Assembly (NCBI GenBank): GCA_015680685.1
Contig: MNCI01029166.1
Span: forward strand, 27,649-74,763
Direction: 5' to 3'
DNA: 47,115 nucleotides
Source: Gnetum montanum
Lineage: Eukaryota; Streptophyta; Gnetopsida; Gnetales; Gnetaceae
Part shown: one piece after another, positions 1 through 9,303 of the stretch
How positions within the stretch are numbered: the first letter of the stretch is position 1
Layout of the letters: each line of letters starts with the position of its first letter
The notes under the pieces: model-generated
Seen by the model: only the letters and a program-made list of their open reading frames with translations
Told to the model about the DNA's origin: nothing
The model's database searches: none
Program-made: the position numbers and the translations under genes

Positions 1-1
1 T

Positions 2-690
2 AGCATCCGAGTCGACCCCGACAAGGTCAAAGCCATCATTGATTTAATACCACCTACAAACCTCAAGGAACTATGTGGATTACAAGGCAGGCTTCAATTT
101 ATCAGGCGGTTCATTTCAAAGTTAATAGATAATTACACCCCATGCAACATCTCCTGAAGAAGGGTGTTAATTTTGAATAGACCAATGACTGCCAGTGTGC
201 ATTTGATAATTTAAAAGAAGAGCTGCAACATTTGCCAACGATTTTTCCACCACAAAGGGATCAACCTTTCTACATTTATCTAGCTAACTCAGATGTGTCT
301 ATAGCTGCGTTACTTTGCCAAAAAAGGAACGATGGGTCAGAAGCTCCTATCTATTATGTCAGTCACGCTCTATTTGCATACGAGACAAGGTACAATGAAG
401 TGGAGCGTAACTGTTTGGCATTGGTTTTCGCACTAAAAAAATGTAGGCATGATCTCTTCCGCAGTCAGGTCAATATCATTTGCAAAAATAATGTTCTGCG
501 AGCTATCTCGAATAACTTGTATGAGAGTAGTAGAATAGCTTGCTGGAAGGCTATTACAGTGGAATTTGATTTACATTATGTTGGCCAGTTGTCCACCAAA
601 GGCCAGGCCATAGCTGACCAGTTAGCAACATCACCGATTAACGATCAAGCTACAATAGAGCTAGAATTCCCAGATGAACATGTACACAGT
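2..690 (+). pseudogene. Ty3/gypsy reverse transcriptase C-terminus and RNase H (element 1)
   Basis: The first ~120 bases encode the RT thumb/connection signature of plant gypsy elements (VDPDKVKAI then LKELCGLQGRLQFIRRF). A frameshift near 120-140 moves reading into the frame used by the rest of pol. A TAG follows at 178-180 where the family has Trp (TGG). The RNase H core is readable as ICYY-like APIYYVSHAL, then ETRYNEVERNCLALVFAL with the conserved Glu in the E-x-x-x-L-A-L helix, ending near GQAIADQLA with its Asp. RNase H removes the RNA template during reverse transcription. The protein is broken by the frameshift and stop and its RT catalytic core is outside the window, so no activity can be inferred. 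Confidence 0.85.
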
Positions 691-1120
691 TTAAGCCCTG
701 TATCAACAAGCCTTGAAGCAACGTTATACTTCGACAGAGCTTCAACCACTAGAGACGGCAGTGTCGCCGCCATGATTATGCTTTCTCTTGAGGATGTGCA
801 TCCATCGTCTTATCGCCTGACATTCCCTTGTACGAACAACGTGGCAGAGTATGAGGGACTCCTTAGAGGATTGTTGATAGCCAAAGAACTCTATGTTCAA
901 CAGTTGGCGATCTGAGGTGATTCGATGCTCATCATCAATCAAATCATAGGAGTCTACGCCTGCAAAGTTGTGCATCTACAGCTCTATTGCAATATGGCTA
1001 AATATCTCCTGAAACAATTTGTAACGATCGATGCCCAACACATGTCGTGTAACAAAAACACTATTGCCGATGCACTGGCAACACTAGCACTAAACGTGCC
1101 ACCACACTTGTTTGCCACTT
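691..1120 (+). pseudogene. Archaeal-type second RNase H of Tat lineage (element 1)
   Basis: Right after the first RNase H there is a second RNase H fold of the kind plant Tat elements acquired. It reads LYFDRAST (first catalytic Asp), CTNNVAEYEGLLRGL (catalytic Glu), then after a stop GDSMLIINQIIG (second Asp), and TIADALATLA (last Asp). All four expected acidic residues are visible. The TGA at 913-915 sits where the family usually has a short linker before GDS and could be a CGA codon changed by one C-to-T step. The reading frame is otherwise continuous with the upstream RNase H and the downstream integrase. This domain is the main evidence for the Tat assignment. Confidence 0.85.
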
Positions 1121-1189
1121 GGCTCGCTTTAATGATGGAATATACAAAACCTGTTATTCAAGTGGTACAAATTTCTTCATTAAACATGG

Positions 1190-2412
1190 AAGGAACACCA
1201 GAATGGTACGATGACATTAAGATTTACTTTCTACATGGCGAACCACCACACGAGCTAACACATGCGCAAAAAGATGTAGTGCGCAAGCGTGCCAGGCAAT
1301 ACGTCATCCTTGGAGACAGTACTCTCTGTAGATGCTCTTTTGATGGGGTATTGCTTACCTATGTTAATAGTGACCAAGCACAACGAATAGTTAACGAAGT
1401 CCATGAGGGGCTGTGCGGAGGACACATAGCCCCGCGAGCAATGGCTGCTAAAATCAGATGCCTAGGGTATTATTGGATGTACATGGAAAAAGACTGCCTT
1501 GTCAAGGTCAAGACGTGTGACACATGCTAGCGTTATGCAAATCTAATACACATGTCACCAACTAAGTTGCACACTATACAAATCACTTGGCCATTCCAAC
1601 GATGGGGACTAGATATCATAGGTCCCATCGCACCCAAATCTTCCGCAGAACATAGCTTCATTATCACCGCTACTGAGTATTTCACGAAGTGGGTTGAGGC
1701 CATTCCTCTATGGAAGATTACATCTCAATAGGTTTTCCATTTCATCTTAGACAATATTGTAACCATATTTGGGCTCCCTATGACTATTGTGACTGACAAT
1801 GGGCCACAATTTAGTAGTACCGAAACCAAATCTTTTTGCGACAATCTTGGTAACAAGCAGTCTTTTTCTTCACCCTATTACCCACAAGTAAATGGTCAAG
1901 CAGAAGCAACAAACAAGGTAATCATCAATCTGCTTAAGAAGATGCTCAACAACAATAAAAAATGGTGGCATAAAAAAATCCTCTACGTGCTATGGGTGTA
2001 TCGTATGATGTGCAGAACAGCCACAGACAGGATGCCCTATAGCCTGGTCTACGGGTCCGAAGCAGTGTTGCCCTTGGAATTACAATTTCCCTCATTGTGG
2101 ATGGTCCTATCCATGGTTATAACTGAGACTCAGCACACCGAGTCTAGAATCGTGGATTTGGACTCAGTAGAGGAGAAGCACATCCAAACGCTCAATACCA
2201 TTGAAAGATATCAGAACAACCAAAGACAAAAGCACTGGCACAATCTACACCAGTGATCGGTCAAGAAGAGAGACTTAGTTCTCAAGGCCATTCATGAACC
2301 AGTAGGCAAGTTCTCTGTGAACTGGGAAGGCCCTTTCTTGGTCATTGGCACATACAGTAACAAACTACTAAATCTAGTGAATCATCTGTATCTCAAGTGG
2401 TACCACATCTAA
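1190..2412 (+). pseudogene. Ty3/gypsy integrase (element 1)
   Basis: The integrase is in the same frame as the RNase H domains. The N-terminal zinc-binding part reads VHEGLCGGHIAPRAM, then GYYWMYMEKDCLVKVKTCDTC, giving H-H-C-C. The catalytic core shows GLDIIGPIAP (first Asp), VTDNGPQFSS (second Asp) and NGQAEATNKVI (Glu), so the DDE triad is present. Stops at 1528-1530 and 1729-1731 replace Gln codons (CAG to TAG), and another stop lies at 2254-2256. The C-terminal part (KRDLVLKAI, then WEGPFLVIG) runs to about 2412. Integrase joins element cDNA to host DNA. This copy is a pseudogene but the catalytic residues survive. Confidence 0.88.
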
Positions 2413-2453
2413 GCATCGACTCGGCTCAAAATCAAGTAAAAAAAATTTGCTAC

Positions 2454-2840
2454 AACATAAAACTAACAAAGTTGTAAACATCCGCGACGACGTAAAACTA
2501 GCAAATTCGTAAACATTCACTAGAACGTAAAACTGGCAGTTCTTGCATGCGTCCACCAAGATGCTAAACTGGCAAAGTTTCTGACCGTCCTCCATGATGT
2601 GAAACTAGCAAGTTAAGCACACGTCTGCCGAGATATTAAACCAGCACAGACTTGTCCCTGGGTCACGACATAAAACTGACACCCACAGCATGGTCTGCTA
2701 AGACCATAAACTAGCCCTTCCACCATTCGCTACGATGTAAAACTAGCAGATTTTAGTCTGCCCATACGTTAAACCAGGACCACAGTCTGCTGAGACTTAA
2801 AACCAGCAACAACGGTCAACTAGGACCCAAAACTGAAATC
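2454..2840 (+). repeat. ~35-bp degenerate tandem array with TAAAACTAGCA core
   Basis: Starting about 40 bases after the integrase end, a core resembling GTAAAACTAGCAAA recurs near 2455, 2491, 2527, 2563, 2598, 2634, 2668, 2703, 2736, 2767, 2796 and 2827. That is twelve copies spaced 29-36 bases apart, mostly 34-36. Between cores the sequence is more variable and often holds GTCCGCC/GACG-like stretches. The array is noncoding in all frames. The same core occurs on the opposite strand in elements B (23221-23900) and C (39968-40075), so it is a structural feature of this retrotransposon group and not a local expansion. Confidence 0.85.
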
Positions 2841-4030
2841 TATCAATAGGCAACCCATGAGGCAAGCGAGCGTGATCACTCTTGCACTGCATCCCTACCA
2901 GATGGAGTGGGTAAGGCATTGGAACAGACGCAACGCCATTATCCCATTGGCATCCTACTGATTCCTTGGACATGCCGAAAGGTATACTATTGACCTCTCG
3001 AAGATGTTGCTATGATAGCCATTTCGTAGTTGCAACTCTTGAGATCAACTTCGCTACTTGGGGTCCTGAAGAAACTACGGTCATCCATAGTCTCAGTGGC
3101 CTCCATCCATCATTGTCACCAGATTCTGGCTTAGCAGATTCATCTGACATGTTCTTTGCACAGCCCTTGAGCAAGATGAATCTGGCTATCGACGGCAACT
3201 TTATGAACCATGGCATCAACATTGGCACCCTTGCTCCTTGCTACGGTCCCTTTTTCAATGGTCTACACTCTCCTCATTGCTTTGGACAGCGCTTGTTTCA
3301 ACAGCCTCCCTCCTTAGCAATCAGGATGTTTGTTTCTTGTTCTCTGTTCTTTGTTATGTTTAGCAGGTTACTTATTACGATAGCATTGATCAAGAATACT
3401 TTCATTGGAAGGTGACATGTTATGATGTTCTAAGGTGGCTGCTCAGACTAGCCTGGCTACTTAGAAGTGCAAACCATACCTCTCCCTCCATTGGATGTTT
3501 TACTTTATTTTCCTCTTTTCTTATCCTTACAATTATCCTTATCTTCGTCTCTACTTGTATAGAACGTGAGCATTAAGTCAATCATTTTGCATCATCATGT
3601 CCATGAACAGGCGTAACGCAGCTTGCCTTGTGGGATGCAATCTGCACTTTTTCAAAAAAAAAAGAGCACAGGGGTAACACTTGGTAAAATGGATGTAAAA
3701 CAACTCATCCAGGCCATGCAGGCATAACACAACTCATCCTTGCAAGCCCCCCATATGCAGCATGCTGACGTAACCTTTCGCAAACACATTAGCGAAAGGA
3801 CGTAATGACTTGTTTGGAAAATCTTCATGTTTATGTATTTGAGTCTTCCCTGAACCTACCATCTCTAACTCCTGTAAGATCCCTCCTATACCCTATGGCC
3901 CTCCATCCTTGCACTTCTAAGTTTGATAGAATGATATTTGAGTAGTTTTCGATAGATGCTATTGCTGCCTTTACCTTTCCGGTGTTTCGTATTCTTTGTC
4001 TACATTTTTCGGGCAAGCCTTCTAAACGTC
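2841..4030 (+). other. 3' noncoding region of element 1
   Basis: About 1.2 kb separate the tandem array from the PPT. A 149-codon open frame at 2966-3415 has no recognisable domain and its antisense frame is partly open too, so I do not call it a gene. At 3774-3799 there is a perfect 8-bp inverted repeat (CCTTTCGC, 10-base loop, GCGAAAGG). A run of A lies near 3653-3663. The last ~45 bases, ending in TTCTAAACGTCAACAAAGAG, closely match the same position in element B on the minus strand. Confidence 0.6.
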
Positions 4031-4046
4031 AACAAAGAGGGGCTAT
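4031..4046 (+). promoter_or_regulatory. Polypurine tract of element 1
   Basis: AACAAAGAGGGGCTAT lies immediately upstream of the LTR start TGAAACACC. Element B has the matching sequence AATAAAGAGGAGCTAA before its own TGAAACACC on the minus strand. A purine-rich stretch abutting the 3' LTR is where plus-strand DNA synthesis is primed. Confidence 0.75.
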
Positions 4047-4286
4047 TGAAACACCGTGAAAATTTCAAGGCCTCGGTGGTTTAGCAAAAGTTGGTGATTC
4101 AGGCGAAGGGTCGCAACGAGGCACGGCACAGCAAGTTCCTTTTTAGATTAAAATCCTGTCCTGCCACGTTGCGCGGCGCAGCACAAATGAACTCCATAAG
4201 ACAGAGCAAAATGACAGGTGCATAGTGGCAAGCTTTCAACTTTGCAAATTTTCTATGTTTCGAGAACCTTAGCTTTTTGGCATATC

Positions 4287-4626
4287 ACGCTGCATTACGC
4301 AACATGGCATAATGCAGCGTAATGTTGGAAAGCAATCCGCCACAACTTCAAGGACGACAAATGCTCAAAAACTTCATAAACACTTCGATTTTTTGCAAGT
4401 GCACTGTTTTACGCTGAATTACGCTATGAAGCGTAATTTAGCATGGTACAGCGTAATCTAGTATGGTGCAGCGTAATGCAGGCATAGACAGAAATGGCAT
4501 AGTATAGGAATCAGCAATCCATGCGGCGCAATACGCTCTCCAGCGTATTGTAGCGTATTCAAGAAATTGCATGTCGCCAAAGCTCCAACAAGAGCAGTTT
4601 ACGCTGTGTTACGCTTTAGAGCGTAA
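4287..4626. repeat. Cluster of GCGTAA/TTACGC palindromes in U3
   Basis: Several short inverted repeats share the core GCGTAA. At 4287-4300/4307-4320 two 14-base arms match at 13 positions. At 4529-4537/4542-4550 there is a perfect 9-bp stem (CAATACGCT/AGCGTATTG). At 4609-4615/4620-4626 there is a perfect 7-bp stem (TTACGCT/AGCGTAA). More single copies lie at 4412-4480. The cluster ends about 65 bases before the G-box, so it sits where upstream promoter elements of the LTR would be. Confidence 0.8.
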
Positions 4627-4692
4627 GGTGGTGTGGCGTCACAAGCTTCAACAACCATCACATCAAGTCAATGGCATTTTGCAAATTTAGGG

Positions 4693-4740
4693 CACGTGTC
4701 ATCTAAACTACGTCTTTCACTTGGTCCCAACCTTATAAAT
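4693..4740 (+). promoter_or_regulatory. LTR promoter: G-box and TATA box
   Basis: CACGTG at 4693-4698 is a plant G-box core, bound by bZIP/bHLH factors in known promoters. TATAAAT at 4734-4740 lies 36 bases downstream. Both are in the 3' LTR of element 1 just after the palindrome cluster, as expected for a U3 promoter. Transcription from here is inferred from sequence only. Confidence 0.6.
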
Positions 4741-5425
4741 GCTCTAGTTGACAAAGACCAAAGGGTTGGCAAAAATTTCAACTAAGATTGAATGAATTTT
4801 CTCTGTGAGCAATTTTTCCCTTCCGTTGATAATCATTGACAGATTTTGACAAGAGAACAAAGAGGATCAATAATCGCAAGAATATAGAAGGCAATTGGCA
4901 AGAATCTCTAGTCAGGAATAGCAGGTTGACAGATGTTCTGCTTTGGATCGGCTCCCTTGCACACCGCTAGAACAAGGTAGATCGACCTTTGTTTGCTTCA
5001 TCTTTGAACAGTTTCTTGTTATTGGCATGTGCTTCGCCCAGATCGAACTCTACTTGTAATAGTTATATTCAATATATTTTTTTCGTGAGGTGAATCCTAG
5101 ATCTTGGGATCACCCACATTCTAAATCTGATATCTTGTGCCTCATCTGTATGAATCTTGCAAATTGTCATAAATCTATTTCATTGTTCTTCAATTACCCG
5201 CTAAGTTAACAATATCATATCTTCCCGTAAAGATCCATCATTTTATTATCCAAATATCAAAAAAAATTTACTGATCAAGTAAGTCCCTGTCTGATTGACA
5301 AGACCGTTCAGGGCACCTCAGATTCGTTTTCTCTCTAGCACAGTCCTCACACAGATTCGGGGTTAAAACTGTGTACACGGACTTCCATTCGGTATTTCCA
5401 GTGATTGACGTTTTTCATCGTTACA

Positions 5426-6430
5426 CCTATGACTACATTGGCCCAATGTAGTCACAACCTTCCTCTAGCATATTCATGTTTTTGACTAATTTTTTGCATC
5501 ATTTGGTGAATTTGACAAAGTTTCAAGGCTACTAGGAGCTCAGGCTAGTGTTTGGGAAGATGGCATGGGTGTTTGGTATCAATGGAAAGCTTGGTAAGTG
5601 AAATGAGACCTATTCCATTCTTGACTACATTAAGATAGTGTATTCATGCTCTTGCCCAACGTCTTGATGCCAAAATTCTAATTAGAAGGTTTGATGCTAT
5701 TATAGTGCCTAATGATTACTAATTTAAACACCTAGTCACTAATTTTAGCATCAAGGTTCCATGGGTTGGTATACAGCATAGGTGAGTTGTTAGAAAGTGG
5801 GAAAAGATAACATATTTCATTTGACTACACAGGGCCAGCATAGTCAGGCTCCAAGCCAACATAGTCACATGGAATATCAAGTTTTCACATGAAATTTGAG
5901 ACCTTTTGCAATTCAATTTGCCTAGATGTCGACACTTGCTTGCCTAGCTTGATCATGAGGTTTTTAGCATGAATGTAGGACTAGGGATTTGGTTTTAAAT
6001 GTAAATGGAATTTGGCATCTATACAAAGGTTCCATGGGTCTAAATCCTAGTGTAGTCAAGCCTAGAAGCCCAAAATCCCAACGTAGTCATGGAATTGGCT
6101 TGTTTACTTAGCACCTAGTGGGGCCCTCATGAAATTAGGAAGTTTGGAATGGAATGACTTTCTTTCACCTACCATAGTCTGACCTTCTAATTTTAGTTAC
6201 TGAGTCAAGTGGGAGTTGTGGATGGAAACTAGGGTTTCATGGTGGGCCCCTGGGTTTAAGTGGATTTTCTTGTTCCAAACTTACAAAAATCATTGTTGTT
6301 TTCATCCTTCTAAATTGCTATGTCCAAGTTTGCAACTTTGTGCCTACCACTGCTACCAACCCTAGTGTACTCATAGCCATTTCTACCACAAGTGCCAACA
6401 TAGTGATCCTAAGCCTACAAGAATTCCAAG
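5426..6430. repeat. Degenerate GACTAC/GTAGTC-rich sequence, possible old LTR remnant
   Basis: This stretch carries repeated GACTAC and (A/G)TAGTC motifs at about 5430, 5448, 5623, 5822, 5840, 5860, 6052, 6085, 6172 and 6365. At 5431-5453 they form a near-palindrome around ATTGGCCCAAT. The string CGTAGTCATGGAAT at 6083 also occurs in the LTR of element B (20332). I therefore suspect an ancient LTR related to B. Its boundaries and orientation cannot be fixed and no coding sequence is visible. Confidence 0.35.
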
Positions 6431-8269
6431 ATTTTCCAGTGTTTTCTACACCAGTTTTCACCATGTCATGAAGGAAGACTTCCACCAAGAGCCATGTCTT
6501 GGAGGAGGCAAATGCAGCTACTCATGGTCTATTACACCTTTCATGTCCCATGATTGGAGAAGGCTCCACTACTATTTACCCTAACTACATATCCTTATCT
6601 ATTTTCCCATGTATTCTATTTATTTTTTTTATTCCATTTTTCAGATCTAGGCTTTTGTATAGGTCATATTAGAATTTTGAAAAATATCATTGTAGGTTTA
6701 GGTCATGTTTACTCATTTTTGGGGTTACTTAGGTTTTTGGTTTTGTTTTCATTATGGAATAAATGCTATTTTCCATGAATCCCATGCATTGTATGCTTTT
6801 TTCCATCCAAAAGCAACACCACTTGTGAATTTTTTCCCTAAGGAAATTGTTGAGAAATTTTATTTTTTAAGGCTATGGGGTTATTTTCTACAATTTTTTG
6901 TTTGATTAGATTTTTGAACCACTCAATTTAAGCTTACAGATAATTTTTATGGACATTTTTGTCAAGTTGTGTCAAGTGGGTTTTCCATTTTCAACTATTT
7001 TCTAGTCTAAGTTTGGTATATATTTTGCAATAAATAGTTATGAATTTTTAAGTTTTCATATATGATTTTTTAGTTCATCATTCAAGGATTCCAATGGCTA
7101 TGGAATCATCAAATTTGGATGAATGGTTTATTCCTAATGAGTGTTTTTGTAAGCTTACATGAAATTGAGTTTTGCCTATGGTAGCCAGGGTTAGGTCAAT
7201 TTTGTAATTTTTTTCGAAAAAATGATTAATAATTTTTATGTTTTCTTGTTTTGGGATTGTAGTTCATGGTTGTACAATTACAAAGGCTATGGAATCATCA
7301 AATTTCATTAAGCACTTAATTTTTACAAATGTTTTCATAAAGTGGTGCAAGTTTTGGTTTTATGTCTATTAGACATTTACCCCTATGAAGATGGGCAATG
7401 TTGAAACTTTGGAAAGTTTTTTCCCTCAATGTGCCATGATCTTGGGGATTGTCTAAAGTGTTGGAAAGGATTTAGTGGTGTTTTGGATTAAATTAAAAAA
7501 AATTTAATAATTTTTTATCAGTTATTTTCTATAGCCATTTCAATTTTGGTCTTGTCACTATTCAATTCTATTGAATTTTAGTTTATGGACTTAGGTTGTG
7601 CTTTGAATTTTTCTAAGCATGGAATCTAACATGAAAACTAAAATTTTAGTTCTACACTATTACTTTCATGTTTTTAATTCTAAATAGTCATTTCCATGTT
7701 TCCAGTTATAAACTATCATTTCCATTCAAGTGTGAATTGTTCCATTCATTATTTTGCCTAAGTGTTGTTTTTCATGTTGAAGTGTTATTTGATTGTAAAC
7801 ATAGGTTATTAGGTTCATGTGACATAGTAATTGTAAATTTTTTGGTATTATGAAGTTTTAGTTTCAGTTTGGAAGGTTGTAACGGTTATGTGTTAGATGG
7901 TACAAGACCTTCTTGAAGACCATCTTGGTTATTATAAAGTTGGTGGGGATCTTATGCTATATTCATGTGCTTGGTCTCAACACTCCATTCCCTAACATGA
8001 AGGGGTAAAACTAGTCACTATGGATTAGGCCAGGAGTAAGGAAGTTCCTAACCTACTTACTACATAACTTCAATGTAATGATTTTGTCACACTTAGCATC
8101 CCATACCACAGCTGTTATCATGGAAATCATTGTGCCTTGCTCCTCTAGCATGATCATAAAACATGATAACATAATCATTGTGGGCACTTACAAATTATTG
8201 AAAATTTGGAAAATGCCTAAATTTAGGTAATACAACATTGATAACACCTTGCTAGTGGGCCATCACATG
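6431..8269. other. AT-rich sequence without recognisable genes
   Basis: About 1.8 kb of AT-rich DNA with only short open frames of low-complexity composition (F, L, Y and I rich), which I do not regard as coding. Two diverged copies of a ~190-base segment lie in tandem: GGCTATGGAATCATCAAATTT occurs near 7093 and 7284, with similar flanking GTTCAT. The right edge, up to 8274, is the target site of element 2. Confidence 0.5.
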
Positions 8270-8274
8270 CATAC

Positions 8275-9140
8275 TGATAAATCATATTTTTCATCACTAC
8301 GATATTGAGGTGGCCATGATATCGTAGCCCAAGATGCAATATCATACATTCGATATCATAGGGTTACTTCTGGGTCTATAAATACTATACCCAAGCACAC
8401 AATTGGGAGTAAGTTTTTAGTAGTCAAGTAGTGAAACTCTTGTAGTTTGTCCATTTGAAAGTTAGAATATTTTCCAAGTGCCCACAGTAGGAGGTCTAAG
8501 TGTGAACAGATCTTTATTTGAGCATTGATGTACCTAAGAACATCATTGTGTTGGCAATAAAGATGAACTCTTTGATCCATTCCTTGTAGCACTTGAGATT
8601 TTCTTTCTTATGCATTTACATATTGTTATTTCATGCAATTTACATTAATTTTATTTATGTAGTAATTAATTTTGATCAATTAAGTAAATCATTAAAGCAC
8701 ACAAGCACAACCCCTTCAAGCATATGTGTGACACTTGGTAGCTCAAAAACTAGCGTTTGATAGCCCAGTAGTGTTTGCACAAAGTTCAGAATGTGTTCCA
8801 GAAGTGGGAATGGTTACTTATGTTAGGCTAGATTAGAATATAGTTACTTAGCAATTAATCGCTCTTACTTTTAATCACTCTTACTATTATTCTTATTCTA
8901 GGTGAGTAATTTCATAAAAACACAAAATAATAAAAATCTTATGCCTCAGTCACACTTAACTATACAATTGCATTCCACAAGTGGGGCTAGGAAGACAATG
9001 AACAAACAACACACAAACAACATACACACACTATTTAGCTCTAGTGTACTTAGTAATTATATTCTGCGGAATTTGACTAGATTGCATGTGAACACTTGTG
9101 ATTCGTATGGTTGGGCATAGGGGTACCTTGCCACTCATAA
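8275..9140 (+). repeat. 5' LTR of element 2 (866 bp)
   Basis: Starts TGATAAATCATATTTTTCA and ends CCACTCATAA, where the 3' LTR has CCACTCATCA. It aligns along its length with 17770-18432, except that the segment from about 8575 to 8770 is missing there. U3 contains several ATATC/GATAT palindromic cores before the TATA box. Confidence 0.93.
8290..8384 (+). promoter_or_regulatory. U3 promoter of element 2 with ATATC cores
   Basis: TATAAATA at 8377-8384 is preceded by repeated ATATC/GATAT cores (ACGATATTG, TGATATCGT, CAATATCAT, CGATATCAT). The 3' LTR repeats this arrangement, with TATAAATA at 17886-17893. This matches the promoter layout in elements 3 and 4. Confidence 0.6.
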
Positions 9141-9141
9141 T

Positions 9142-9159
9142 TGTTACTGTTGCCAGGTA
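9142..9159 (+). promoter_or_regulatory. Primer binding site, degenerate tRNA-Asp type
   Basis: TGTTACTGTTGCCAGGTA starts two bases after the 5' LTR. It matches 13 of 18 positions of the tRNA-Asp primer site used by many plant gypsy elements (TGGCGCCGTTGCCGGGGA). Three of the five mismatches are C-to-T or G-to-A. Element 3 has a similar site at 31529. Confidence 0.65.
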
Positions 9160-9303
9160 TTGTAGTTCTTTGTGCACTATCTAAGCCTACTAAAATTTAG
9201 TAACCTCATTGTTCAAACCCTAAGAGTCAAATCCTACGAAAACAAAAATTATTATTATTATCATTAAATTAAATCTCAACTGCACACTTTTTATTAACAC
9301 AAA

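Larger units (their letters stand above)
1..5425 (+). mobile_element. Tat-type Ty3/gypsy LTR retrotransposon, 3' part (element 1)
   Basis: The window opens inside reverse transcriptase. It then runs through RNase H, a second archaeal-type RNase H, integrase, a short tandem array, about 1.2 kb of noncoding DNA, a polypurine tract and a 3' LTR. The dual RNase H order is the hallmark of the Tat lineage (established knowledge). The 5' LTR, gag, protease and most of RT lie left of the window. From about 130 to 2256 the pol remnant stays in one frame with few stops, so it is among the better preserved coding regions here. Five bases after the LTR (CCTAT, 5426-5430) are the expected target duplication, but the matching copy is out of view. 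Confidence 0.9.
4047..5425 (+). repeat. 3' LTR of element 1 (1379 bp)
   Basis: The LTR begins TGAAACACCGTG right after the PPT and ends TTTTTCATCGTTACA. Both ends match the better defined LTR of element B, which starts TGAAACACC and ends CAGTCATTACA on the minus strand. U3 holds a cluster of GCGTAA-based inverted repeats, then a G-box and TATA box. The R/U5 part follows to 5425. No second copy is in the window, so the age of insertion cannot be read from LTR divergence. Confidence 0.8.

Noticed and set aside
2454-2840. CRISPR-like regularly spaced repeats
   Set aside because: Spacing of ~35 bases is the whole unit, repeats are degenerate, there are no cas genes and the sequence is a plant retrotransposon.
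2966-3415. 149-codon plus-strand open frame after the tandem array
   Set aside because: No recognisable motif, lies in the 3' noncoding region of element 1, the antisense strand is also partly open, and element B has no equivalent protein.
6554-6905. Phe/Leu/Tyr-rich open frames as membrane proteins
   Set aside because: AT-rich DNA gives such frames by chance. They overlap in different frames and lack start context or homology.
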